A DNA stretch of 64,000 nt from Gemmatimonadales bacterium (GTDB lineage: Bacteria; Gemmatimonadota; Gemmatimonadetes; Palauibacterales; Palauibacteraceae). Each line of letters starts with the position of its first letter. Position 1 is the stretch's first letter. The stretch spans positions 1 through 64,000 of the forward strand of contig VXQX01000076.1 of the NCBI GenBank assembly GCA_009838765.1, given 5' to 3'. The translations under genes were made by a program, and so were the position numbers. The notes beneath the pieces were generated by a model, which saw nothing but the letters and a program-made list of their open reading frames with translations, made no database searches and was not told where the DNA came from. Positions 31,845-40,114 of this stretch are shown here, piece after piece.

Positions 31845-34652
31845 GTGGCAGCGCCCGGCGCGGTGAAGCCCTCACAGGCTGCTCGTCCGTCGCTCTTCCT
31901 GCTCGACGGCTACGCGCTCATCTACCGCGCGTTCTTTGCCATGATCAACCGACCGCTCACCACTTCGAGCGGCGAAAACACGTCCGCCCCCTACGGCATC
32001 GCCCGCTTCCTCATGCGGCTGATCGCCGACCACGCACCCGACTACGTCGGCGTGGCCTTCGATGCCGGCGACAGCTTCCGCACCGAAATTTACCCGGAGT
32101 ACAAGGCCACGCGAGAGAAGATGCCCGACGAACTCCGGGCATCCCTTCCGCGGTGCCGGGAGGTGTTCGACGCCTTCCGGGTGCCCGTCATCGAGGCGGA
32201 CGGGTGGGAGGCGGACGACGTGATCGGGACCCTCGCGCAGAAGGCCGCGGACGAGGGTCTCCGCACCGTCATCGTATCCGGCGACAAGGACTTCCACCAA
32301 CTCGTGGACGAGCACACCGCGTTGCTCAATCCGGGCCGCGGCGGACCTGCCGGAGTGGAGCAGGTGTGGGTGACACCGGAGAATGCCGAGGAGCGGTTCG
32401 GCGTGCCCCCGGAGCGCGTCACCGACTTCCTCGCGCTGCTCGGCGACGCGTCCGACAACGTCCCCGGCGTGCCCGGCGTCGGGAAGAAGACCGCGCCCGC
32501 CCTCATCCGGCAGTTCGGCGACCTCGATTCCATTCTCGCGCGGGCGGAGGAGGTCACGGCGGCCCGGGCCCGAAACGCGCTTCTCAAGCATGCGGATGAC
32601 GCTCGGCGCTCGAGGCAACTGGTGACGATCCGCACGGACGCGCCCGTGAGCCTCGACCTCGAGAGCCTCCGGTCACGTCAACTGGACGCCGAAAAGGCGG
32701 CAGCCGTGTTCCGCGATCTGGAGTTCCACAACCTGCTCAGGGAACTGGAGGCTCCGGCGACCGAGGCCGAGCGCTTCGCCCCCGAGGTGGACGTGGTGGC
32801 CGACGCGGATCGGCTGGGCGCCGTGCTCGCCGAGTGCTCCCGGGCTCCGCGCATCGCGCTCTTCGTCGCGGGCAGTTCGGACGATCCGCTCGGCGCCGAC
32901 CTCGTCGGCCTCGCGCTCGCCGCCTCCGAGGACCGCGCCTTCTACCTGCCCCTCGGGCACCGGGCCCCGGAAGTCCAGCACGACGCGGCAGGGAACCCGA
33001 CGCTCGCCTTCGATGCCGGCGAGCCGGTGGGCCTCCCGGGGATGACGTCGTCCGATATGCGGGGCCTGCACGACCTGCTGGCCTCCGACACGCCGAAGCT
33101 TGGGCACGATCTCAAGTACGCCGCGCAACTCCTGCGCCGGCACGGCGTCGCGTTGGGGGGCCTCGACGGCGGCGTCGCGTTCGACACGCAGATCTCCTCG
33201 TACTGTCTCGATCCGGCCCGCCGTGATCGCGCCCTCTCCACCCTCGGCCCCGATCGCCTGAACGTCGCACTCGAGACCGGCGACGCCATCACGGGCACCG
33301 GACGGACCCGCCTCCCGCTGGCATCGATCGAGCCCGGGCGCGTCGCCGAGTGGGCCGGGCCGCGGGCCGCCCTCCTGCACCGCCTCGCGAGAGTCGACGA
33401 GGCCGACCTCGTGCGCACCGACATGGGCCGTCTCTTCCGCGAGGTGGAGATGCCGCTCGTCACGGTCCTCGCGAGCATGGAGCGGGCCGGCATCGCGATC
33501 GACCTCGACTTCTTCGGGGATCTGCGGGCCCGCCTGCGCCGCGATCTCGACGCCGTGCGCTCGGAGATCCACAAGATCGCCGGGGCCGAGGTCAACCTCC
33601 GTTCCGTCCCCCAGATGCGGGAGCTGCTCTTCGACCGGCTCGCCCTGCCGGTCCTCAAGAAGACGAAGACCGGTCCCTCGACGGACGAGTCCGTGCTCGA
33701 GCAACTCGCGGCCATGGGCCACGAACTCCCACGCCTCATCCTCGAACACCGGGAACTCGACAAGCTGGACGGCACCTACGTGAGCGTGCTCCCGCGGCTC
33801 ATCGACGACCGGGGACGCATCCATACCCGCTTCAACCAGACCGTCGCCGCGACGGGGAGACTCTCCTCCTCGGACCCGAACCTCCAGAACATCCCGATCC
33901 GCCGGTCGCTGGGGCGCGAGATCCGGAAGGGGTTCGTCGCCGCCCCCGGGCACCTGTTCGTGGGAGCGGACTACTCCCAGATCGAACTCCGGGTCATGGC
34001 CCATCTCTCCGGGGACGAGGCGTTCGTGGAAGCGTTCCGGGCGGAGCGCGACATCCACCGGGAGACCGCGGCGCGGATCTTCGGGGTCGAGCCGGATGAC
34101 GTCACGCCGACCATGCGCGAGCAGGCGAAGACGATCAACTTCGCGACCATCTACGGCCAGGGCCCGTTCGCGCTCGCCCGGCAGCTCGGCATCTCGCGGA
34201 CGCAGGCGAGCGAGTTCATCGCCGGATACTTCGAGCGGTTCGCGGGCGTCGCGGCCTACCTCGAGGAGATGAAGGAACTCGCGCGCGACCGGAACTACGT
34301 GGAGACGCTGTTCGGACGCCGCCGCTACATCCCCGAGATCCGGTCGAGGAACCCCGGGATCCGCGGCTACGGCGAACGGACCGCTACGAACTCACCGATC
34401 CAGGGATCCGCGGCGGACCTCATCAAGGTGTCGATGATCCGGCTGCACGAGCGTCTCGCGGGAACCGGGGCCCGCATGCTGCTGCAGGTGCACGACGAGT
34501 TGCTCATCGAGGCCCCGGAGTCCGATGTTGAAACCATCGGCGGGATCGTGCGCGAGGAGATGGAGGGGGCCATCGAGCTGACGGTTCCGCTCCGCGTCGA
34601 TCTCGGGATCGGCCGCAACTGGTACGACTGCAAATTCGGGAAGGGACCGTGA
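31845..34652 (+). CDS. polA: DNA polymerase I with an inactivated 3'-5' exonuclease domain
   Basis: This 935-residue enzyme fills gaps and removes RNA primers. The 5'-3' exonuclease domain (about residues 1-300) is intact, starting LFLLDGYALIYRAFF and including GLRTVIVSGDKDFHQLV. The polymerase domain (about 530-935) has DYSQIELRVMAHLS, the O-helix region MREQAKTINFATIYGQG and the palm motif QVHDELLIE. The middle proofreading domain (about 310-510) lacks the catalytic acids: the DxE motif is replaced by ALFVAGSSDD, and the NxxxD motif reads HDLKYAAQ. Translation starts at GTG. The stop overlaps the next gene by four bases. Confidence 0.95.
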   Translation: MAAPGAVKPSQAARPSLFLLDGYALIYRAFFAMINRPLTTSSGENTSAPYGIARFLMRLIADHAPDYVGVAFDAGDSFRTEIYPEYKATREKMPDELRASLPRCREVFDAFRVPVIEADGWEADDVIGTLAQKAADEGLRTVIVSGDKDFHQLVDEHTALLNPGRGGPAGVEQVWVTPENAEERFGVPPERVTDFLALLGDASDNVPGVPGVGKKTAPALIRQFGDLDSILARAEEVTAARARNALLKHADDARRSRQLVTIRTDAPVSLDLESLRSRQLDAEKAAAVFRDLEFHNLLRELEAPATEAERFAPEVDVVADADRLGAVLAECSRAPRIALFVAGSSDDPLGADLVGLALAASEDRAFYLPLGHRAPEVQHDAAGNPTLAFDAGEPVGLPGMTSSDMRGLHDLLASDTPKLGHDLKYAAQLLRRHGVALGGLDGGVAFDTQISSYCLDPARRDRALSTLGPDRLNVALETGDAITGTGRTRLPLASIEPGRVAEWAGPRAALLHRLARVDEADLVRTDMGRLFREVEMPLVTVLASMERAGIAIDLDFFGDLRARLRRDLDAVRSEIHKIAGAEVNLRSVPQMRELLFDRLALPVLKKTKTGPSTDESVLEQLAAMGHELPRLILEHRELDKLDGTYVSVLPRLIDDRGRIHTRFNQTVAATGRLSSSDPNLQNIPIRRSLGREIRKGFVAAPGHLFVGADYSQIELRVMAHLSGDEAFVEAFRAERDIHRETAARIFGVEPDDVTPTMREQAKTINFATIYGQGPFALARQLGISRTQASEFIAGYFERFAGVAAYLEEMKELARDRNYVETLFGRRRYIPEIRSRNPGIRGYGERTATNSPIQGSAADLIKVSMIRLHERLAGTGARMLLQVHDELLIEAPESDVETIGGIVREEMEGAIELTVPLRVDLGIGRNWYDCKFGKGP

Positions 34653-35899
34653 ACGCAGCCCGGACCGCCCTCATCGCCTGGACCTCGTGCGCGCTGGCGA
34701 CCGCGCTCGCGTGCGCGCCGCCGTCCCCGCCCGACAGTTCCGTGCCGGAGGGGGCCGCGGACGGGTCCCCCCAGGCGCTCGTCGAGTCGTCGCTGATGCC
34801 GACCTTCACGGTTCGAGGCGAGCCTGTCGCACGATCCTCGCTCGCCGACCGCATGGCCGAACTGGGCGTACCCGGCGTGAGCGTCGCCGTGTTGGTCGAC
34901 GGCGAGATCGCCTGGGCCCGAGGCTACGGGCTCGCCGACATCGAATCGGGCCGGCGCGTGACCCCGAACACGCTCTTCCAGGCGGCCTCCATCTCCAAGC
35001 CCGTGGCCGCCCTCGCCGCGCTGCGGCTCGTCGAATCGGGCCGCGTCGACCTCGATGGCGACGTCAACGCCCATCTCACGAGTTGGCGGGTGCCGGACAA
35101 CGAGTTCACGGAGCAGGCGCCCGTCACCCTGCGGGGGCTCCTCACGCACCGGGCCGGCCTCACCGTGTGGGGCTTCCCCGGGTACGGGCCGGACGAGGAG
35201 GCGCCGGACGGGCCGGGCGTCCTCGACGGTCACGGCAACACGGACCCCGTGCGCGTCTACAAGGCGCCGGGGGGGAGCTGGCGCTACTCCGGCGGCGGGT
35301 ACACTGTGATGCAGCAACTCGTGGTGGACCTCCACGGCAAACCGTTTGCCGCGGTCATGCGCGAGGAGGTGCTCGACCTGATCGGCATGTCGCGCTCGAC
35401 GTACGAGCAGCCGATCCCTCTCGAGCGCCGGGACGACATCGCGACGGGCTACCGGCCTGACGGCGACCGCGTCCCCGGCGGGCGGCACACCTATCCGGAA
35501 CAGGCCGCCGCCGGGCTGTGGACAACGCCGAGCGAACTCGCGCTCTACGCCCGGGAGATGCAGCGCGCCTGGAGGGGCGAGTCGACCCGCGTGCTGGGAG
35601 AAGGGCTCGCCAGGGAGATGCTGACGCCCGACGCGGACGACTGGGGGCTGGGCCCGGCGATCTCCGAGGACGGCGAACGCTTCCGGCACGGCGGTTCGAA
35701 CCAGGGCTTCCGCTGCACGTTCGCGGCGTACATCGATGGCGACGACGGCGTCTTCGTGATGACGAACTCCGACTCGGGGGGCGAACTCGCGTCGGAGATC
35801 GCGATCACGGTGGCGCACGCGTACGGCTGGTCCGGACCCCGCGCCGAAGAGAGGGCGCCGGGCGGTGACGGCACAGGAGAAGGCACAGAAAGGGAGTAG
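34649..35899 (+). CDS. Exported serine hydrolase, class C beta-lactamase fold
   Basis: This 416-residue protein has a signal peptide with a possible lipidation Cys at residue 22 (ATALAC). The S12 family nucleophile motif is SISK (S114-K117), followed by a GGYTV segment near the YxN position and LLTHRAGLTVWG. Members include DD-peptidases, esterases and beta-lactamases; the substrate here is unknown. Its GTG start overlaps the polA stop (GTGA). The next gene, an exported epimerase-like protein, begins six bp after its stop. Confidence 0.85.
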   Translation: MNAARTALIAWTSCALATALACAPPSPPDSSVPEGAADGSPQALVESSLMPTFTVRGEPVARSSLADRMAELGVPGVSVAVLVDGEIAWARGYGLADIESGRRVTPNTLFQAASISKPVAALAALRLVESGRVDLDGDVNAHLTSWRVPDNEFTEQAPVTLRGLLTHRAGLTVWGFPGYGPDEEAPDGPGVLDGHGNTDPVRVYKAPGGSWRYSGGGYTVMQQLVVDLHGKPFAAVMREEVLDLIGMSRSTYEQPIPLERRDDIATGYRPDGDRVPGGRHTYPEQAAAGLWTTPSELALYAREMQRAWRGESTRVLGEGLAREMLTPDADDWGLGPAISEDGERFRHGGSNQGFRCTFAAYIDGDDGVFVMTNSDSGGELASEIAITVAHAYGWSGPRAEERAPGGDGTGEGTERE

Positions 35900-35905
35900 A
35901 TCACG

Positions 35906-37030
35906 ATGGCGTGGAACCAGACCCGACGAGAGTTCGTGAAGACGTCCGCCCGAGCCGGCGGGGCGCTCGGCGTACTCGGCGCCTTCGGCTCGGCCGCCTG
36001 CGCGGGGAGCGAGGGAGGCCCGCTCCGCATCCTCATCCTCGGAGGGACGCGCTTCATCGGTCCGCATCAGGTCAAGTACGCGCTCGACCGGGGCCACGAG
36101 GTGTCGATCTTCACGCGCGGGCAGACCGAGCCCCCGTTCTACCAGGACTACTTCGAGCGCGTGGAGCACCTGATCGGTGACCGGACGAGCGATCTGTCGG
36201 CACTCGAGGGCAGAGAGTGGGATGCCGTGATCGACAACTCCGCCTCCTATCCGAGCTGGGTCGCATCGACGACCGAGCTCCTGCGGGACCAGGTCGACCG
36301 CTACCTCTTCGTCTCCTCCATCTCCGCCTACGCGGACTTCGCCCAGGTCGGTATCGACGAGGACTATCACGTCGGGCAGTTGTCGCCTGACGAGGCCGAG
36401 GACGACGGAGGCTATGGGCCCAGGAAGGCGCGCTGCGAGCAGTACGCGCGCGACGCCTTCGGCGAGAACGCGATCAACGTGCGCCCGGGGCTGATCGTCG
36501 GGCCCGGCGACAACACGGACCGCTGGACGTACTGGCCGGTGCGGGTCGACCGCGGAGGGGAGGTGCTCGCCCCCAACACCCCCGCCGACCCGGTGCAGAA
36601 CGTCGACGCCCGCGACCTTTCCGAGTGGATCGTGCGGCTCGTCGAGAGCCCCGGGAACGGGGGCACCTACAACGCCACGGGGGAAGTGCAGCCGTTCGGC
36701 GAGATGCTGGAAGAGATCCGCGCCGCGCTCGGCTCCGACGCCACGTTCACCTGGGTGCCGACGGAGTTCATGGCGGAGCAGGAAGTGGCGCCCTGGATGC
36801 ACATGACGAACTGGACGCCGCCCGAAGGGGAAACGGTCGGCATGAACCAGGTTTCCGTCGCCGCCGCCGTGCAGGCCGGGCTCACGTTCCGCCCGCTCGC
36901 CGACACCGCCCGCGACACGGTCGAATGGTGGAACTCGCTCCCCGAGGATCGCCGCGCCGCGCCCCGGGCGGGCCTCCCCGGCGCCAGGGAAGCCGAGGTC
37001 CTCGCCGCCTGGCACGCCAGATCCGGCTAG
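35906..37030 (+). CDS. Tat-exported NAD-dependent epimerase/reductase-like protein
   Basis: This 374-residue Rossmann-fold protein has a twin-arginine signal (TRREFVK, RR at 7-8, hydrophobic region to about residue 32), possibly with a lipidation Cys (GSAAC). The mature start LRILILGGTRFIGPHQVKYAL is the nucleotide-binding loop of extended SDR/NmrA-like proteins, and RYLFVSSISAYADF carries the family's Ser-x-Tyr region. A GGRERR-free C-terminal half matches atypical epimerases. Tat export implies folding with its nucleotide before transport. Its substrate is unknown. Confidence 0.8.
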   Translation: MAWNQTRREFVKTSARAGGALGVLGAFGSAACAGSEGGPLRILILGGTRFIGPHQVKYALDRGHEVSIFTRGQTEPPFYQDYFERVEHLIGDRTSDLSALEGREWDAVIDNSASYPSWVASTTELLRDQVDRYLFVSSISAYADFAQVGIDEDYHVGQLSPDEAEDDGGYGPRKARCEQYARDAFGENAINVRPGLIVGPGDNTDRWTYWPVRVDRGGEVLAPNTPADPVQNVDARDLSEWIVRLVESPGNGGTYNATGEVQPFGEMLEEIRAALGSDATFTWVPTEFMAEQEVAPWMHMTNWTPPEGETVGMNQVSVAAAVQAGLTFRPLADTARDTVEWWNSLPEDRRAAPRAGLPGAREAEVLAAWHARSG

Positions 37031-37069
37031 CGCCGGAACCTTGTCCGGCGTTCGGTGGTCAGGGTCATC

Positions 37070-37801
37070 ATGAATCCGACATTCAACGGCTTTCTCAAAA
37101 CCCGGCTCGATCCGCTGGCGTTCACGGTTGCGCTCGTCGTGATGTCCGCGTGCGGTGATTCAGGGACGGAGCCCGTTGCGAGGCCGGAGCCGGAGCCCGA
37201 ACCGCCGCCCCCGGTCGCGGCGGCCACGGCGACGTACCGCGTCGTCTTCGCGTCGACGTGGAGCGCCTCGACGCACCCGACGAACTTTCCGGGCGGGGCC
37301 CATCTCTCGCCGCTCATCGGCGCCGTGCACAACGACGGCGTGACCTTCTGGGCCCGGGACGGCACCGCCACGCCGGGGATCGAGAGCATGGCCGAAACGG
37401 GCGGCACCTCCACCATGACCGCGGAGATCCAGGCCCGGATCCCGGGAAACGCGCTGGCGGTCGTCAGCGGGTCCGGGACCCGCAGCCCCGGCAGCACGAC
37501 GATTCAGGCGATCACGCTGCGGGAGGACTTCCCGCTCGTCACCCTGGTCACGATGATCGCCCCGAGCCCGGACTGGTTCGTGGGCGTGTCGGGACTCTCG
37601 CTACGGGACGACGAGGGAAGCTGGATCGGCGAACTCGAGGTCGTCCTCTACCCCTACGACGCCGGGACGGACAGCGGCCCGAACTACACGTCGGCCAACG
37701 ACGACACCCAGCCGAAGGAACCCATCCGCAGTCTGAGGGGCGAGAACCCCTTCTCCGACGAACCCATCGGCACCTTCACCTTCACACGCACCGACTCGTA
37801 A
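37070..37801 (+). CDS. Spondin-N domain lipoprotein
   Basis: This 243-residue protein has a signal peptide with a likely lipidation Cys at residue 28 (MSACGDSG), a Pro/Glu-rich linker and a spondin_N-like domain. The domain is visible as YRVVFASTWSASTHPTNFPGGAHLSPLIG and MIAPSPDWFVGVSGLSL, with a final WIGELEVVLYPYDAG. Spondin domains bind ligands or Ca2+ in extracellular matrix proteins, and bacterial members are surface proteins of unknown role. ATG at 37070 was preferred over GTG at 37055. Confidence 0.82.
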   Translation: MNPTFNGFLKTRLDPLAFTVALVVMSACGDSGTEPVARPEPEPEPPPPVAAATATYRVVFASTWSASTHPTNFPGGAHLSPLIGAVHNDGVTFWARDGTATPGIESMAETGGTSTMTAEIQARIPGNALAVVSGSGTRSPGSTTIQAITLREDFPLVTLVTMIAPSPDWFVGVSGLSLRDDEGSWIGELEVVLYPYDAGTDSGPNYTSANDDTQPKEPIRSLRGENPFSDEPIGTFTFTRTDS

Positions 37802-37816
37802 CCCGGTGCGCGCGGG

Positions 37817-38203
37817 TCAGACGACGTCGTCGAGGAGGAAGAGGTCGGTGAGGAGCGCGCGCAGGTGGGACGAAGCGTTGAGGTTGTCGATCAACTGCGA
37901 GCTGATCGTCTCCTGGGCGAGGACGATCCGCACGGCCGCGCCGGCCCGCGCGGCGTCCGCGGACGTGACGTCGATCATCTCGCCGTAGGCGCCCGCCGGT
38001 TCCAGCCCCTCCGTCGCGACCAACCCGCCGAGGTCGCCCGCCAGCGCCCGGAGCGCCGCGTCCGCCCGGCTCAGGTACTCCCGCAACTGGCCGCCGACCT
38101 TCGAGGCTTCCTCCCGCTCGGCGCCAAGCGCGGCGTAGGAGAGGAAGAACTCGTACGCCTTTTCGAGGACCTCGATGTGAGCCTTCAGCTCCTCGCGGCT
38201 CAA
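37817..38203 (-). CDS. Small helical protein coupled to the cytochrome b gene
   Basis: This 128-residue protein is not recognised. It is predicted to be almost all helical: the first half (IEVLEKAYEFFLSYAAL and following) looks like a coiled coil or four-helix bundle, with no signal peptide and no Cys. Its TTG start overlaps the stop of the cytochrome b gene (TTGA), so it is translated with it and belongs to the molybdo-enzyme operon. A chaperone or accessory role for the complex is a guess. Confidence 0.6.
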   Translation of the reverse strand: MSREELKAHIEVLEKAYEFFLSYAALGAEREEASKVGGQLREYLSRADAALRALAGDLGGLVATEGLEPAGAYGEMIDVTSADAARAGAAVRIVLAQETISSQLIDNLNASSHLRALLTDLFLLDDVV

Positions 38204-39075
38204 GCGGGCACGACTCCGTCGGCGTCCGCGGACGACGCGCTCCCTCCGGCCAGTTCGGCCCCGGCCGGCTCCGTCCCCAGCTTCCAGAGGTCGGGGTCGT
38301 AGTGCTCGAGGTATTCCTCGCGCGTGATCCAGCCCTTGATCATGGAGCGGGTCATCCAGCGCTTCTCGGGCCGGATGGCGAAGTAGATGTGGGCGATGAC
38401 CATCGTGACGAGCCCGACCCCGCACAGCCCGTGCAGGACGAACACGAGCCCCCACGTGGAGTCGGAGAGGAAGTACGGGTTGCTCGCCCAGAACCAGGTG
38501 TCGACCCCGAACATCATGAGGATCCCCGTGACGATGACCCCGAACGAGACGAGCGTCACCGCGTTGTGGTAAGCCCGCTGGTCGAGGGGGTACTTGCCCG
38601 AGCGTTCCTCCTTCGCCGGCTCGCGGCGCAGGAACTTCCCGACCGCCTGGAACGCCTGCCCGATCTCCTTCGTCCCGGTCCACACCGACCAGAAGTCCTG
38701 CTTCGTCGAGGCGTGGATGATGTGCCAGATGATGAGGAGGGTGAGGACGATCCCCGCGATCCAGTGAATCGTGACCCAGGCGAACTGGACACCGATCACG
38801 GGGAAGAACGCCGTGACCAGCAGCGTGAGCATCGTCGCCGCCATCAGCCAATGGAAGGTCCGGGACGCCTGTGAGTGGCGCTCCACCCGCTCGGGCACCT
38901 CGGGAGCCGGCTCCGGCGCGGTCTTCGGAGCCTTGGGCGCCATGATCCAGACGTACAGATGGTGTCCGACCACGAACAGGAAGCCGGCGATGGCGGCGGC
39001 CCAGAGCAGGTCCCAGGCGACGCCGACGAGCACCTCCTGGCCCCACGGATTCGGCGCAGTACGGAGAATCTCCAT
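38200..39075 (-). CDS. Cytochrome b membrane subunit (formate dehydrogenase gamma / cytochrome b561-like)
   Basis: This 291-residue membrane protein has about five hydrophobic segments, with His residues placed to bind b-type hemes: FHWLMAATML, IHWIAGIVLTLLIIWHIIH, YHNAVTL, HGLCG and AHIYFAIRPEKRW. The RPEKRWMTRSMIKGWIT tail resembles formate dehydrogenase gamma subunits. Directly downstream of three molybdenum-hydroxylase subunits, it probably accepts their electrons and reduces quinone. It is 27 bp after the FAD-subunit gene. Confidence 0.82.
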   Translation of the reverse strand: MEILRTAPNPWGQEVLVGVAWDLLWAAAIAGFLFVVGHHLYVWIMAPKAPKTAPEPAPEVPERVERHSQASRTFHWLMAATMLTLLVTAFFPVIGVQFAWVTIHWIAGIVLTLLIIWHIIHASTKQDFWSVWTGTKEIGQAFQAVGKFLRREPAKEERSGKYPLDQRAYHNAVTLVSFGVIVTGILMMFGVDTWFWASNPYFLSDSTWGLVFVLHGLCGVGLVTMVIAHIYFAIRPEKRWMTRSMIKGWITREEYLEHYDPDLWKLGTEPAGAELAGGSASSADADGVVPA

Positions 39076-39102
39076 CCAGGCGGTCTCCTTTCCGGGAGGC
39101 GG

Positions 39103-40101
39103 CTAGGCTGCGTCTCCCCGGACCGCGCGCCGGACGAGATTCCGCGCGAGCGGTACCTTGTAGTCGTTGTGGCGCAGCGGCTTGAAGCCGCGCGTGGCGA
39201 GTTCGCCGGCTGCCATGCCGGTGTCGTCGTTCGCCGGCATCCCCTGCACGAGGTTCTCGACATCGGTCAGCCGCACCGGCGTCGGGGCCACGCCGTTGAC
39301 CGCGATCCGGGCGCGCTCGATCGTGCCGTTCGACTCGACGATCGCCGCGGCCACGCTGGCCAGCGCCCAGTCCCACGACTTCCGGTCGCGGACCTTCTCC
39401 CAGTAGAAGCGCGCGTCCGCCCAGTCGCCCGGGATGCGCACGTGCGTCAGGAGATCTCCCGGCTCCAGCACGGTCATGCGTTCGATGTCGATCTCGGGCC
39501 CGACGAAGAAATCCTCGGCCTCGTAGACGCGCTCGCCGCCCGCGCTCCGCACCATCATCTGCGCGCCGAGCGCGACCAGCGCCCCGGCCGTATCCGCCCC
39601 GTTCACCGCCACGCAGCGACTCTGTCCGGTTACGGCGTGCTCGCGGTTCATGGAGCGGGGCGTCCCCGCGTAGCAGATGTTCCCGCCCGCGCGGTAGCAC
39701 GGCCACCCGCCGCGATAGTACCAGCAGCGGGTGTCCTGGATGAGGTTGCCGCCCAGCGTCCCCTGGTTGCGGATCTGCGGCGTCGCCACCTCGGCGGCGG
39801 CCTGCGCGAGGAGTCCGAAGCGGGACCGCACGTCGTCGCTCGCCACCACGTCGCGCAGCGAAGTCATGGCGCCGATTTCGATCCCGTCCCCGCTCGCGCG
39901 GATGCCGGTCAACTCGCTCACGGAGCCCAGCTCGACGACGACGTCGGGCCGCTTGATGCGGTCCTTGAACCAGTCCATCGAGTCGAGGCCGCCGGCCAGG
40001 ACCCAGGTGTTGTCGTGGCGCTCGAGCACGTCCAGCGCCTCGTCCACGCTCGTCGGCTGGAAGAGCTCGAACGCGGGCATCATGTCGCGAATCACGGCCA
40101 T
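39103..40101 (-). CDS. Molybdenum hydroxylase FAD-binding subunit with a 4Fe-4S loop (PaoB-like)
   Basis: This 332-residue subunit passes electrons between iron-sulfur clusters and an acceptor. The N-terminal AFELFQPTSVDEALDVL and FAD loop VLAGGLDSM are followed by QGTLGGNLIQDTRCWYYRGG. Additional Cys residues (CWYYRGGWPC, GGNIC, QSRCVAVNG) match the 4Fe-4S insertion seen in PaoB and in 4-hydroxybenzoyl-CoA reductase beta, and are absent from simple xanthine dehydrogenases. It has no signal of its own and would be exported with the Tat-bearing 2Fe-2S subunit. It lies 13 bp from the Mo-subunit gene. Confidence 0.88.
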   Translation of the reverse strand: MAVIRDMMPAFELFQPTSVDEALDVLERHDNTWVLAGGLDSMDWFKDRIKRPDVVVELGSVSELTGIRASGDGIEIGAMTSLRDVVASDDVRSRFGLLAQAAAEVATPQIRNQGTLGGNLIQDTRCWYYRGGWPCYRAGGNICYAGTPRSMNREHAVTGQSRCVAVNGADTAGALVALGAQMMVRSAGGERVYEAEDFFVGPEIDIERMTVLEPGDLLTHVRIPGDWADARFYWEKVRDRKSWDWALASVAAAIVESNGTIERARIAVNGVAPTPVRLTDVENLVQGMPANDDTGMAAGELATRGFKPLRHNDYKVPLARNLVRRAVRGDAA

Positions 40102-40114
40102 CGTTCTATCTCCC

